Both the position numbers and the translations under genes were made by a program. Of a DNA stretch of 64,000 nt, positions 1-11,481 are shown one piece after another; within the stretch, counting starts at the first letter, position 1, and every line of letters starts with the position of its first letter. The DNA is taken from assembly GCA_963580455.1 (NCBI GenBank), contig OY756966.1, positions 24,865,001 through 24,929,000 of the forward strand, in the 5' to 3' direction. The notes beneath the pieces were generated by a model, which saw only the letters and a program-made list of their open reading frames with translations, ran no database searches and had not been told where the DNA came from. Origin of the DNA: Euonymus europaeus (Eukaryota; Streptophyta; Magnoliopsida; Celastrales; Celastraceae).

Positions 1-132
1 ATTCATAAAACCGTTTACGTAAAGAAACCACATATCGCGGCTAACTAGGTGAAACGAGACCTACTATCCACGAGTTCTGATATCAAAATCCGAAACGGCA
101 ATCACCGAATTCAGAACTCTGGGTCAACGGAT
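1..132. repeat. 132-bp deleted monomer, copy 1
   Basis: Monomer positions 101-141 (41 bp, from GGATTG to CTAAAA) are absent: CGAAACGGCA runs straight into ATCACCGAATTC at 100/101. A single shared A at the break makes the end point ambiguous by one base. The deletion brings the two dyad arms to 22 bp apart. The left arm here carries the GATATC variant. Confidence 0.95.
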
Positions 133-1516
133 ATTCATAAAACCGTTCACGTAAAGAAACCACATTTCGCGGCTAACTATGTGAAACGAGACCTACTAGC
201 CACGAGTTTTGAAATCAAAATCCGAAATGCCAGGATTGTAGAGCTCGAAAAGTAGTGTGAAATCAAGCTAAAAATCACCGAATTCGGAACTCTGAGTCAA
301 CGAATATTCATAAAACCGTTTACGTAAAGAAACGACATTCCGCGGCTAAGTAGGTGAAACGAGACATACTAGCCACGAGTTCTGAAATCAAAATCCGAAA
401 CGCCAGGATTGTAGAGCCCGAAAAGTAGTGTGAAATCAAGCTAAAAATCACCGAATTCAGAACTCGGAGTCAACGGATATTCATAAAACCGTTTACGTAG
501 AGAAACCACATTTCGCGGCTAACTAGGTGAAACGAGACCTACTAGCCACGAGTTCTGAAATCAAAATCCGAAATGGCAGGATTGTAGAGCTCAAAAAGTA
601 GTGTGAAATCAAGCTAAAAATCACCGAATTCAGAACTCTGGGTCAATGGATATTCATAAAACCGTTTACGTAAAGAAACCACATATCGCGGCTAACTAGG
701 TGAAACGAGACCTACTAGCCACGAGTTCTGAAATCAAAATCCGAAACTCCAGGATTGTAGAGCTCGAAAAGTAGTGTGAAATCAAGCTAAAAATCACCGA
801 ATTCAGAACTCTGAGTCAACGAATATTCATAAAACCGTTTACGTAAAGAAACGACATTTCGCGGCTAACTAGGTGAAACGAGACATACTAGCCACGAGTT
901 CTGAAATCAAAATCCGAAACGCCAGGATTGTAGAGCTCGAAAAGTAGTATGAAATCAAGTTAAAAATCACCGAATTCAGAACTCTGGGTCAACGGATATT
1001 CATAAAACCGTTCACGTAAAGAAACCACATTTCGCGGCTAAGTAGGTGAAACGAGACCTACTAGCCACGAGTTTTGAAATCAAAATTCGAAGCGCCAGGA
1101 TTGTAGAGCTCGAAAAGTAGTGTGAAATCAAGCTAAAAATCACCGAATTCAGAACTCTGAGTCAACGAATATTCATAAAACCGTTTACGTAAAGAAACGA
1201 CATTTTGCAGCTAACTAGGTGAAACGAGACATACTGGCCACGAGTTTTGAAATCAAAATCCGAAATGCCAGGATTGTGGAGCCCGAAAAGTAGTGTGAAA
1301 TCAAGCTAAAAATCAGCGAATTCAGAACTCGGAGTCAACGGATATTCATAAAACCGTTTACGTAAAGAAACCACATTTCGCGGCTAACTAGGTGAAACGA
1401 GACCTACTATCCAAGAGTTCTGAAATCAAAATCCGAAACACCAGGATTGTAGAGCTTTAAAAGTAGTGTGAAATCAAGCTAAAAATCACCGAATTCAGAA
1501 CCCGGAGTCAACGGAT

Positions 1517-1648
1517 ATTCATAAAACCGTTTACGTAAAGAAACCACATATCGCGGCTAACTAGGTGAAACGAGACCTACTATCCACGAGTTCTGATATC
1601 AAAATCCGAAACGGCAATCACCGAATTCAGAACTCTGGGTCAACGGAT
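1517..1648. repeat. 132-bp deleted monomer, copy 2
   Basis: Same break as the unit at 1-132, 1516 bp downstream. It carries the same GATATC and CATATCGCGG variants, so it was copied with the nine-unit HOR. Confidence 0.95.
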
Positions 1649-3897
1649 ATTCATAAAACCGTTCACGTAAAGAAACCACATTTCGCGGCTAACTAGGTGA
1701 AACGAGACCTACTAGCCACGAGTTTTGAAATCAAAATCCGAAATGCCAGGATTGTAGAGCTCGAAAAGTAGTGTGAAATCAAGCTAAAAATCACCGAATT
1801 CAGAACTCTGAGTCAACGAATATTCATAAAACCGTTTACGTAAAGAAACGACATTCCGCGGCTAAGTAGGTGAATAGAGACATACTAGCCACGAGTTCTG
1901 AAATCAAAATCCGAAATGCCAGGATTGTAGAGCCCGAAAAGTAGTGTGAAATCAAGCTAAAAATCACCGAATTCAGAACTCGGAGTCAACGGATATTCAT
2001 AAAACCGTTTACGTAGAGAAACCACATTTCGCGGCTAACTAGGTGAAACGAGACCTACTAGCCACGAGTTCTGAAATCAAAATCCGAAATGGCAGGATTG
2101 TAGAGCTCAAAAAGTAGTGTGAAATCAAGCTAAAAATCACCTAATTCAGAAATCTGGGTCAATGGATATTCATAAAACCGTTTACGTAAAGAAACCACAT
2201 ATCGCGGCTAACTAGGTGAAACGAGACCTACTAGCCACGAGTTCTGAAATCAAAATCCGAAACTCCAGGATTGTAGAGCTCGAAAAGTAGTGTGAAATCA
2301 AGCTAAAAATCACCGAATTCAGAACTCTGAGTCAACGAATATTCATAAAACCGTTTACGTAAAGAAACGACATTTCGCGGCTAACTAGGTGAAATGAGAC
2401 ATACTAGCCACGAGTTCTGAAATCAAAATCCGAAACGCCAGGATTGTAGAGCTCGAAAAGTAGTATGAAATCAAGTTAAAAATTACCGAATTCAGAACTC
2501 TGGGTCAACGGATATTCATAAAACCGTTCACGTAAAGAAACCACATTTCGCGGCTAAGTAGGTGAAACGAGACCTACTAGCCACGAGTTTTGAAATCAAA
2601 ATTCGAAGCGCCAGGATTGTAGAGCTCGAAAAGTAGTGTGAAATCAAGCTAAAAATCACCGAATTCAGAACTCTGAGTCAACGAATATTCATAAAACCGT
2701 TTACGTAAAGAAACGACATTTTGCGGCTAACTAGGTGAAACGAGACATACTGGCCACGAGTTTTGAAATCAAAATCCGAAATGCCAGGATTGTGGAGCCC
2801 GAAAAGTAGTGTGAAATCAAGCTAAAAATCACCGAATTCAGAACTCGGAGTCAACGGATATTCATAAAACCGTTTACGTAAAGAAACCACATTTCGCGGC
2901 TAACTAGGTGAAACGAGACCTACTATCCAAGAGTTCTGAAATCAAAATCCGAAACACCAGGATTGTAGAGCTTTAAAAGTAGTGTGAAATCAAGCTAAAA
3001 ATCACCGAATTCAGAACTCGTAGTCAACGGATATTCATAAAACCGTTTACGTAAAGAAAGCACATATCGCGGCTAACTAGGTGAAACGAGACCTACTATC
3101 CACGAGTTCTGAAATCAAAATCCGAAACGGCAGGATTGTAGAGCTCGAAAATTAGTGTGAAATCAAGCTAAAAATCACCGAATTCAGAACTCTGAGTCAA
3201 CGGATATTCATAAAACCGTTTACGTAAAGAAACCACATTTCGCGGCTAACTAGGTGAAACGAGACCTACTATCCACGAGTTCTGAAATCAAAATCCGAAA
3301 CGGCAGGATTGTAGAGCTCGAAAAGTAGTGTGAAATCAAGCTAAAAATCACCGAATTCAGAACTCTGGGTCAACGTATATTCATAAAACCGATTACGTAA
3401 AGAAATCACATTTCGCGGCTAACTACGTGAAACGAGACCTACTATCCACGAGTTCTGATATCAAAATCCGAAACGGCAGGATTGTAGAGCTCGAAAAGTA
3501 GTATGAAATCAATTTAAAAATCACCGAATTCAGAACTCTGGGTCAACGGATATTCATAAAACCGTTCACGTAAAGAAACCACATTTCGCGGCTAACTAGG
3601 TGAAACGAGACCTACTAGGCACGAGTTTTGAAATCAAAATCCGAAAAGCCAGGATTGTAGAGCTCGAAAATTAATGTGAAATCAAGCTAAAAATCACCGA
3701 ATTCAGAACCCGGAGTCAACGGATATTCATAAAACCGTTTACGTAAAGAAAGCACATATTGCGGCTAACTAGGTGAAACGAGACCTACTATCCACGAGTT
3801 CTGAAATCATAATCCGAAACGGCAGGATTGTAGAGCTCGAAAATTAGTGTGAAATCAAGCTAAAAATCACCGAATTCAGAACTCTGGGTCAACGGAT

Positions 3898-4016
3898 ATT
3901 CATAAAACCGTTCACGTAAAGAAACTACATTTCGCGGCTAACTAGGTGAAACGAGACCTACTAGCCACGAAATGTGAAACCAAAATCCGAAACGCCAGAA
4001 TTGTAGAGCTCGAAAA
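3898..4016. repeat. 109-bp deletion unit, copy 1 (junction at the shared AAAA)
   Basis: GAGCTCGAAAA (monomer 109-119) runs directly into CCGTTTACG (position 11 of the next unit), removing 64 bp with AAAA shared at the break. The same unit has four clustered substitutions that turn GAGTTCTGAAATC into GAAATGTGAAACC. Both dyad arms are thus lost or altered. The coordinates include the shared AAAA, so the net unit length is 109 bp. Confidence 0.95.
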
Positions 4017-5390
4017 CCGTTTACGTAAAGAAACGACATTTCGCGGCTAACTAGGTGAAACGAGACATACTGGCCACGAGTTCTGAAATCAAAATCCGAA
4101 ACGCCAGGATTGTAGAGCCCGAAAAGTAGTGTGAAATCAAGCTAAAAATCACCGAATTCAGAACTCGGAGTCAACGGATATTCATAAAACCGTTTACGTA
4201 AAGAAACCACATTTCGCGGCTAACTAGGTGAAACGAGACCTACTATCCAAGAGTTCTGAAATCAAAATCCGAAACACCAGGATTGTAGAGCTTTAAAAGT
4301 AGTGTGAAATCAAGCTAAAAATCACCGAATTCAGAACCCGGAGTCAACGGATATTCATAAAACCGTTTACGTAAAGAAACGACATTTCGCGGCTAACTAG
4401 GTGAAACGAGACATACTAGCCACGAGTTCTGAAATCAAAATCCGAAACACCAGGATTGTAGAGCCCGAAAAGTAGTGTGAAATCAAGCTAAAAATCACCG
4501 AATTCAGAACTCGGAGTCAACGGATATTCATAAAACCGTTTACGTAAAGAAACCACATTTCGCGGCTAACTAGGTGAAACGAGACCAACTATCCAAGAGT
4601 TCTGATATCAAAATCCGAAACACCAGGATTGTAGAGCTTTAAAAGTAGTGTGAAATCAAGCTAAAAATCACCGAATTCAGAACTCGGAGTCAACGGATAT
4701 TCATAAAACCGTTTACGTAAAGAAACCACATTTCGCGGCTAATTAGGTGAAACGAGACCTACTAGCCACGAGTTCTGAAATCAAAATCCGAAACGGCAGG
4801 ATTGTAGAGCTCGAAAAGTAGTGTGAAATCAAGCTAAAAATCACCGAATTCAGAACTCGGAGTCAACGGATATTCATAAAACCGTTTAAGTAAAGAAAAC
4901 ACATTTCGCGGCTAACTAGGTGAAACGAGACCTACTATCCACGAGTTCTGAAATCAAAATCCGAAACGGCAGGATTGTAGAGCTCGAAAATTAGTGTGAA
5001 ATCAAGCTAAAAATCACCGAATTCAGAACCCGGAGTCAACGGATATTCATAAAACCGTTTACGTAAAGAAACGACATTTCGCGGCTAACTAGGTGAAACG
5101 AGACCTACTAGCCACGAGTTCTGAAATCAAAATTCGAAACGGCAGGATTGTAGAGCTCGAAAAGTAGTGTGAAATCAAGCTAAAAATCACCGAATTCAGA
5201 ACCCGGAGTCAACGGATATTCATAAAACCGTTTACGTAAAGAAATCACATATCGCGGCTAACTAGGTGAAACGAGACCTACTATCCACGAGTTCTGAAAT
5301 CACAATCCGAAACGGCAGGATTGTAGAGCTCGAAAATTAGTGTGAAATCAAGCTAAAAATCACCGAATTCAGAACTCTGGGTCAACGGAT

Positions 5391-5509
5391 ATTCATAAAA
5401 CCGTTCACGTAAAGAAACCACATTTCGCGGCTAACTAGGTGAAACGAGACCTACTAGCCACGAAATGTGAAACCAAAATCCGAAACGCCAGAATTGTAGA
5501 GCTCGAAAA
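5391..5509. repeat. 109-bp deletion unit, copy 2
   Basis: Same deletion and same four substitutions; 1493 bp (8 x 173 + 109) after copy 1. Confidence 0.95.
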
Positions 5510-6191
5510 CCGTTTACGTAAAGAAACGACATTTCGCGGCTAACTAGGTGAAACGAGACATACTGGCCACGAGTTCTGAAATCAAAATCCGAAACTCCAG
5601 GATTGTAGAGCCCGAAAAGTAGTGTGAAATCAAGCTAAAAATCACCGAATTCAGAACTCGGAGTCAACGGATATTCATAAAACCGTTTACGTAAAGAAAC
5701 CACATTTCGCGGCTAACTAGGTGAAACGAGACCTACTATCCAAGAGTTCTGAAATCAAAATTCGAAACACCAGGATTGTAGAGCTTTAAAAGTAGTGTGA
5801 AATCAAGCTAAAAATCACCGAATTCAGAACCCGGAGTCAACGGATATTCATAAAACCGTTTACGTAAAGAAACGACATTTCGCGGCTAACTAGGTGAAAC
5901 GAGACATACTAGCCACGAGTTCTGAAATCAAAATCCGAAACACCAGGATTGTAGAGCCCGAAAAATAGTGTGAAATCAAGCTAAAAATCACCGAATTCAG
6001 AACTCGGAGTCAACGGATATTCATAAAACCGTTTACGTAAAGAAACGACATTTCGCGGCTAACTAGGTGAAACGAGACATACTAGCCACGAGTTCTGAAA
6101 TCAAAATCCGAAACGCCAGGATTGTAGAGCTCGAAAAGTAGTATGAAATCAAGTTAAAAATCACCGAATTCAGAACTCTGGGTCAACGGAT

Positions 6192-6310
6192 ATTCATAAA
6201 ACCGTTCACGTAAAGAAACTACATTTCGCGGCTAACTAGGTGAAACGAGACCTACTAGCCACGAAATGTGAAACCAAAATCCGAAACGGCAGGATTGTAG
6301 AGCTCGAAAA
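6192..6310. repeat. 109-bp deletion unit, copy 3
   Basis: Same deletion and same four substitutions, but it has AACGGCAGGATTG where the other nine have AACGCCAGAATTG. This indicates a later patch from a normal monomer. It is the first unit of the second 2294-bp copy. Confidence 0.95.
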
Positions 6311-7684
6311 CCGTTTACGTAAAGAAACGACATTTCGCGGCTAACTAGGTGAAACGAGACATACTGGCCACGAGTTCTGAAATCAAAATCCGAAACGCCA
6401 GGATTGTAGAGCCCGAAAAGTAGTGTGAAATCAAGCTAAAAATCACCGAATTCAGAACTCGGAGTCAACGGATATTCATAAAACCGTTTACGTAAAGAAA
6501 CCACATTTCGCGGCTAACTAGGTGAAACGAGACCTACTATCCAAGAGTTCTGAAATCAAAATCCGAAACACCAGGATTGTAGAGCTTTAAAAGTAGTGTG
6601 AAATCAAGCTAAAAATCACCGAATTCAGAACCCGGAGTCAACGGATATTCATAAAACCGTTTACGTAAAGAAACGACATTTCGCGGCTAACTAGGTGAAA
6701 CGAGACATACTAGCCACGAGTTCTGAAATCAAAATCCGAAACACCAGGATTGTAGAGCCCGAAAAGTAGTGTGAAATCAAGCTAAAAATCACCGAATTCA
6801 GAACTCGGAGTCAACGGATATTCATAAAACCGTTTACGTAAAGAAACCACATTTCGCGGCTAACTAGGTGAAACGAGACCAACTATCCAAGAGTTCTGAT
6901 ATCAAAATCCGAAACACCAGGATTGTAGAGCTTTAAAAGTAGTGTGAAATCAAGCTAAAAATCACCGAATTCAGAACTCGGAGTCAACGGATATTCATAA
7001 AACCGTTTACGTAAAGAAACCACATTTCGCGGCTAATTAGGTGAAACGAGACCTACTAGCCACGAGTTCTGAAATCAAAATCCGAAACGGCAGGATTGTA
7101 GAGCTCGAAAAGTAGTGTGAAATCAAGCTAAAAATCACCGAATTCAGAACTCGGAGTCAACGGATATTCATAAAACCGTTTAAGTAAAGAAAACACATTT
7201 CGCGGCTAACTAGGTGAAACGAGACCTACTATCCACGAGTTCTGAAATCAAAATCCGAAACGGCAGGATTGTAGAGCTCGAAAATTAGTGTGAAATCAAG
7301 CTAAAAATCACCGAATTCAGAACCCGGAGTCAACGGATATTCATAAAACCGTTTACGTAAAGAAACGACATTTCGCGGCTAACTAGGTGAAACGAGACCT
7401 ACTAGCCACGAGTTCTGAAATCAAAATTCGAAACGGCAGGATTGTAGAGCTCGAAAAGTAGTGTGAAATCAAGCTAAAAATCACCGAATTCAGAACCCGG
7501 AGTCAACGGATATTCATAAAACCGTTTACGTAAAGAAATCACATATCGCGGCTAACTAGGTGAAACGAGACCTACTATCCACGAGTTCTGAAATCACAAT
7601 CCGAAACGGCAGGATTGTAGAGCTCGAAAATTAGTGTGAAATCAAGCTAAAAATCACCGAATTCAGAACTCTGGGTCAACGGAT

Positions 7685-7803
7685 ATTCATAAAACCGTTC
7701 ACGTAAAGAAACCACATTTCGCGGCTAACTAGGTGAAACGAGACCTACTAGCCACGAAATGTGAAACCAAAATCCGAAACGCCAGAATTGTAGAGCTCGA
7801 AAA
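7685..7803. repeat. 109-bp deletion unit, copy 4
   Basis: Same deletion and substitutions; counterpart of the unit at 5391 at offset 2294. Confidence 0.95.
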
Positions 7804-9869
7804 CCGTTTACGTAAAGAAACGACATTTCGCGGCTAACTAGGTGAAACGAGACATACTGGCCACGAGTTCTGAAATCAAAATCCGAAACTCCAGGATTGT
7901 AGAGCCCGAAAAGTAGTGTGAAATCAAGCTAAAAATCACCGAATTCAGAACTCGGAGTCAACGGATATTCATAAAACCGTTTACGTAAAGAAACCACATT
8001 TCGCGGCTAACTAGGTGAAACGAGACCTACTATCCAAGAGTTCTGAAATCAAAATTCGAAACACCAGGATTGTAGAGCTTTAAAAGTAGTGTGAAATCAA
8101 GCTAAAAATCACCGAATTCAGAACCCGGAGTCAACGGATATTCATAAAACCGTTTACGTAAAGAAACGACATTTCGCGGCTAACTAGGTGAAACGAGACA
8201 TACTAGCCACGAGTTCTGAAATCAAAATCCGAAACACCAGGATTGTAGAGCCCGAAAAATAGTGTGAAATCAAGCTAAAAATCACCGAATTCAGAACTCG
8301 GAGTCAACGGATATTCATAAAACCGTTTACGTAAAGAAACGACATTTCGCGGCTAACTAGGTGAAACGAGACATACTAGCCACGAGTTCTGAAATCAAAA
8401 TCCGAAACGCCAGGATTGTAGAGCTCGAAAAGTAGTATGAAATCAAGTTAAAAATCACCGAATTCAGAACTCTGGGTCAACGGATATTCATAAAACCGTT
8501 CACGTAAAGAAACCACATTTCGCGGCTAAGTAGGTGAAACGAGACCTACTAGCCACGAGTTTTGAAATCAAAATTCGAAGCGCCAGGATTGTAGAGCTCG
8601 AAAAGTAGTGTGAAATCAAGCTAAAAATCACCGAATTCAGAACTCTGAGTCAACGAATATTCATAAAACCGTTTACGTAAAGAAACGACATTTTGCGGCT
8701 AACTAGGTGAAACGAGACATACTGGCCACGAGTTTTGAAATCAAAATCCGAAATGCCAGGATTGTGGAGCCCGAAAAGTAGTGTGAAATCAAGCTAAAAA
8801 TCACCGAATTCAGAACTCGGAGTCAACGGATATTCATAAAACCGTTTACGTAAAGAAACCACATTTCGCGGCTAACTAGGTGAAACGAGACCTACTATCC
8901 AAGAGTTCTGAAATCAAAATCCGAAACACCAGGATTGTAGAGCTTTAAAAGTAGTGTGAAATCAAGCTAAAAATCACCGAATTCAGAACTCGGAGTCAAC
9001 GGATATTCATAAAACCGTTTACGTAAAGAAAGCACATATCGCGGCTAACTAGGTGAAACGAGACCTACTATCCACGAGTTCTGAAATCAAAATCCGAAAC
9101 GGCAGGATTGTAGAGCTCGAAAATTAGTGTGAAATCAAGCTAAAAATCACCGAATTCAGAACTCTGAGTCAACGGATATTCATAAAACCGTTTACGTAAA
9201 GAAACCACATTTCGCGGCTAACTAGGTGAAACGAGACCTACTATCCACGAGTTCTGAAATCAAAATCCGAAAAGGCAGGATTGTAGAGCTCGATAAGTAG
9301 TGTGAAATCAAGCTAAAAATCACCGAATTCAGAACTCTGGGTCAACGTATATTCATAAAACCGATTACGTAAAGAAATCACATTTCGCGGCTAACTACGT
9401 GAAACGAGACCTACTATCCACGAGTTCTGATATCAAAATCCGAAACGGCAGGATTGTAGAGCTCGAAAAGTAGTATGAAATCAATTTAAAAATCACCGAA
9501 TTCAGAACTCTGGGTCAACGGATATTCATAAAACCGTTCACGTAAAGAAACCACATTTCGCGGCTAACTAGGTGAAACGAGACCTACTAGCCACGAGTTT
9601 TGAAATCAAAATCCTAAACGCCAGGATTGTAGAGCTCGAAAATTAATGTGAAATCAAGCTAAAAATCACCGAATTCGGAACCCGGAGTCAACGGATATTC
9701 ATAAAACCGTTTACGTAAAGAAAGCACATATTGCGGCTAACTAGGTGAAACGAGACCTACTATCCACGAGTTCTGAAATCACAATCCGAAACGGCAGGAT
9801 TGTAGAGCTCTAAAATTAGTGTGAAATCAAGCTATAAATCACCGAATTCAGAACTCTGGGTCAACGGAT

Positions 9870-9988
9870 ATTCATAAAACCGTTCACGTAAAGAAACCAC
9901 ATTTCGCGGCTAACTAGGTGAAACGAGACCTACTAGCCACGAAATGTGAAACCAAAATCCGAAACGCCAGAATTGTAGAGCTCGAAAA
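9870..9988. repeat. 109-bp deletion unit, copy 5
   Basis: Same deletion and substitutions; counterpart of the unit at 3898 at offset 5972. Confidence 0.95.
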
Positions 9989-11362
9989 CCGTTTACGTAA
10001 AGAAACGACATTTCGCGGCTAACTAGGTGAAACGAGACATACTGGCCACGAGTTCTGAAATCAAAATCCGAAACGCCAGGATTGTAGAGCCCGAAAAGTA
10101 GTGTGAAATCAAGCTAAAAATCACCGAATTCAGAACTCGGAGTCAACGGATATTCATAAAACCGTTTACGTAAAGAAACCACATTTCGCGGCTAACTAGG
10201 TGAAACGAGACCTACTATCCAAGAGTTCTGAAATCAAAATCCGAAACACCAGGATTGTAGAGCTTTAAAAGTAGTGTGAAATCAAGCTAAAAATCACCGA
10301 ATTCAGAACCCGGAGTCAACGGATATTCATAAAACCGTTTACGTAAAGAAACGACATTTCGCGGCTAACTAGGTGAAACGAGACATACTAGCCACGAGTT
10401 CTGAAATCAAAATCCGAAACACCAGGATTGTAGAGCCCGAAAAGTAGTGTGAAATCAAGCTAAAAATCACCGAATTCAGAACTCGGAGTCAACGGATATT
10501 CATAAAACCGTTTACGTAAAGAAACCACATTTCGCGGCTAACTAGGTGAAACGAGACCAACTATCCAAGAGTTCTGATATCAAAATCCGAAACACCAGGA
10601 TTGTAGAGCTTTAAAAGTAGTGTGAAATCAAGCTAAAAATCACCGAATTCAGAACCCGGAGTCAACGGATATTCATAAAACCGTTTACGTAAAGAAACCA
10701 CATTTCGCGGCTAATTAGGTGAAACGAGACCTACTAGCCACGAGTTCTGAAATCAAAATCCGAAACGGCAGGATTGTAGAGCTCGAAAAGTAGTGTGAAA
10801 TCAAGCTAAAAATCACCGAATTCAGAACACGGAGTCAACGGATATTCATAAAACCGTTTGAGTAAAGAAACCACATTTCGCGGCTAACTAGGTGAAACGA
10901 GACCTACTATCCACGAGTTCTGAAATCAAAATCCGAAACGGCAGGATTGTAGAGCTCGAAAATTAGTGTGAAATCAAGCTAAAAATCACCGAATTCAGAA
11001 CCCGGAGTCAACGGATATTCATAAAACCGTTTACGTAAAGAAACGACATTTCGCGGCTAACTAGGTGAAACGAGACCTACTAGCCACGAGTTCTGAAATC
11101 AAAATTCGAAACGGCAGGATTGTAGAGCTCGAAAAGTAGTGTGAAATCAAGCTAAAAATCACCGAATTCAGAACCCGGAGTCAACGGATATTCATAAAAC
11201 CGTTTACGTAAAGAAAGCACATATCGCGGCTAACTAGGTGAAACGAGACCTACTATCCACGAGTTCTGAAATCACAATCCGAAACGGCAGGATTGTAGAG
11301 CTCGAAAATTAGTGTGAAATCAAGCTAAAAATCACCGAATTCAGAACTCTGGGTCAACGGAT

Positions 11363-11481
11363 ATTCATAAAACCGTTCACGTAAAGAAACCACATTTCGC
11401 GGCTAACTAGGTGAAACGAGACCTACTAGCCACGAAATGTGAAACCAAAATCCGAAACGCCAGAATTGTAGAGCTCGAAAA
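11363..11481. repeat. 109-bp deletion unit, copy 6
   Basis: Same deletion and substitutions; counterpart of the unit at 5391 at offset 5972. Confidence 0.95.

Larger units (their letters stand above)
1..3032. repeat. Nine-unit HOR, 1516 bp, two copies
   Basis: Copy 1 is 1-1516 and copy 2 is 1517-3032. Each is one 132-bp deleted unit plus eight 173-bp units (132 + 8 x 173 = 1516). The order of types agrees unit by unit: the 132-bp unit, then a TTCACG unit, a CGACATTC unit with CTAAGTAGG, a unit with TTTACGTAGAG, and so on to a unit with AGCTTTAAAAG. Only scattered substitutions separate the copies, for example CTAACTATGTG at about 173-183 against CTAACTAGGTG in copy 2. The last two units of copy 2 also begin the 3678-bp HOR to the right. 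Copy 1 starts at the window edge, so the HOR may continue to the left. Confidence 0.92.
2341..6018. repeat. 3678-bp HOR, copy P1 (22 units)
   Basis: This 3678-bp segment (20 full units and two 109-bp units) is repeated at 8313-11990 with a constant offset of 5972 bp. Shared landmarks are CTAAGTAGG with TTCGAAGCG near 2550-2610, the ACCGATTACG unit near 3388, the 109-bp units at 3898 and 5391, the GACCAACT unit near 4583 and the CTAATTAGG unit at 4699. It overlaps the end of the nine-unit HOR, so that HOR and this one share their final types. The 2294 bp between P1 and P2 are an internal duplication described separately. Confidence 0.85.
3898..8485. repeat. 2294-bp tandem duplication (14 units x 2)
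   Basis: 3898-6191 and 6192-8485 agree in unit order and in rare variants. Each has 12 full units and two 109-bp units (12 x 173 + 2 x 109 = 2294). The GACCAACT marker at 4581 recurs at 6875, and the 109-bp units at 3898 and 5391 recur at 6192 and 7685. The match does not extend past either end, where the monomer types differ. This explains why P1 and P2 of the 3678-bp HOR lie 5972 bp apart, since 3678 + 2294 = 5972. Confidence 0.9.

Noticed and set aside
49..255. 68-codon open frame on the + strand
   Set aside because: It starts at a GTG inside the conserved CTAGGTGAAACG and exists because the 132-bp unit shifts the frame and the next unit reads CTAACTATGTG instead of CTAACTAGGTG, removing a stop. 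It is entirely satellite sequence, has no ribosome-binding or splice context and no protein family resemblance, and the second HOR copy at 1517 does not keep it open.
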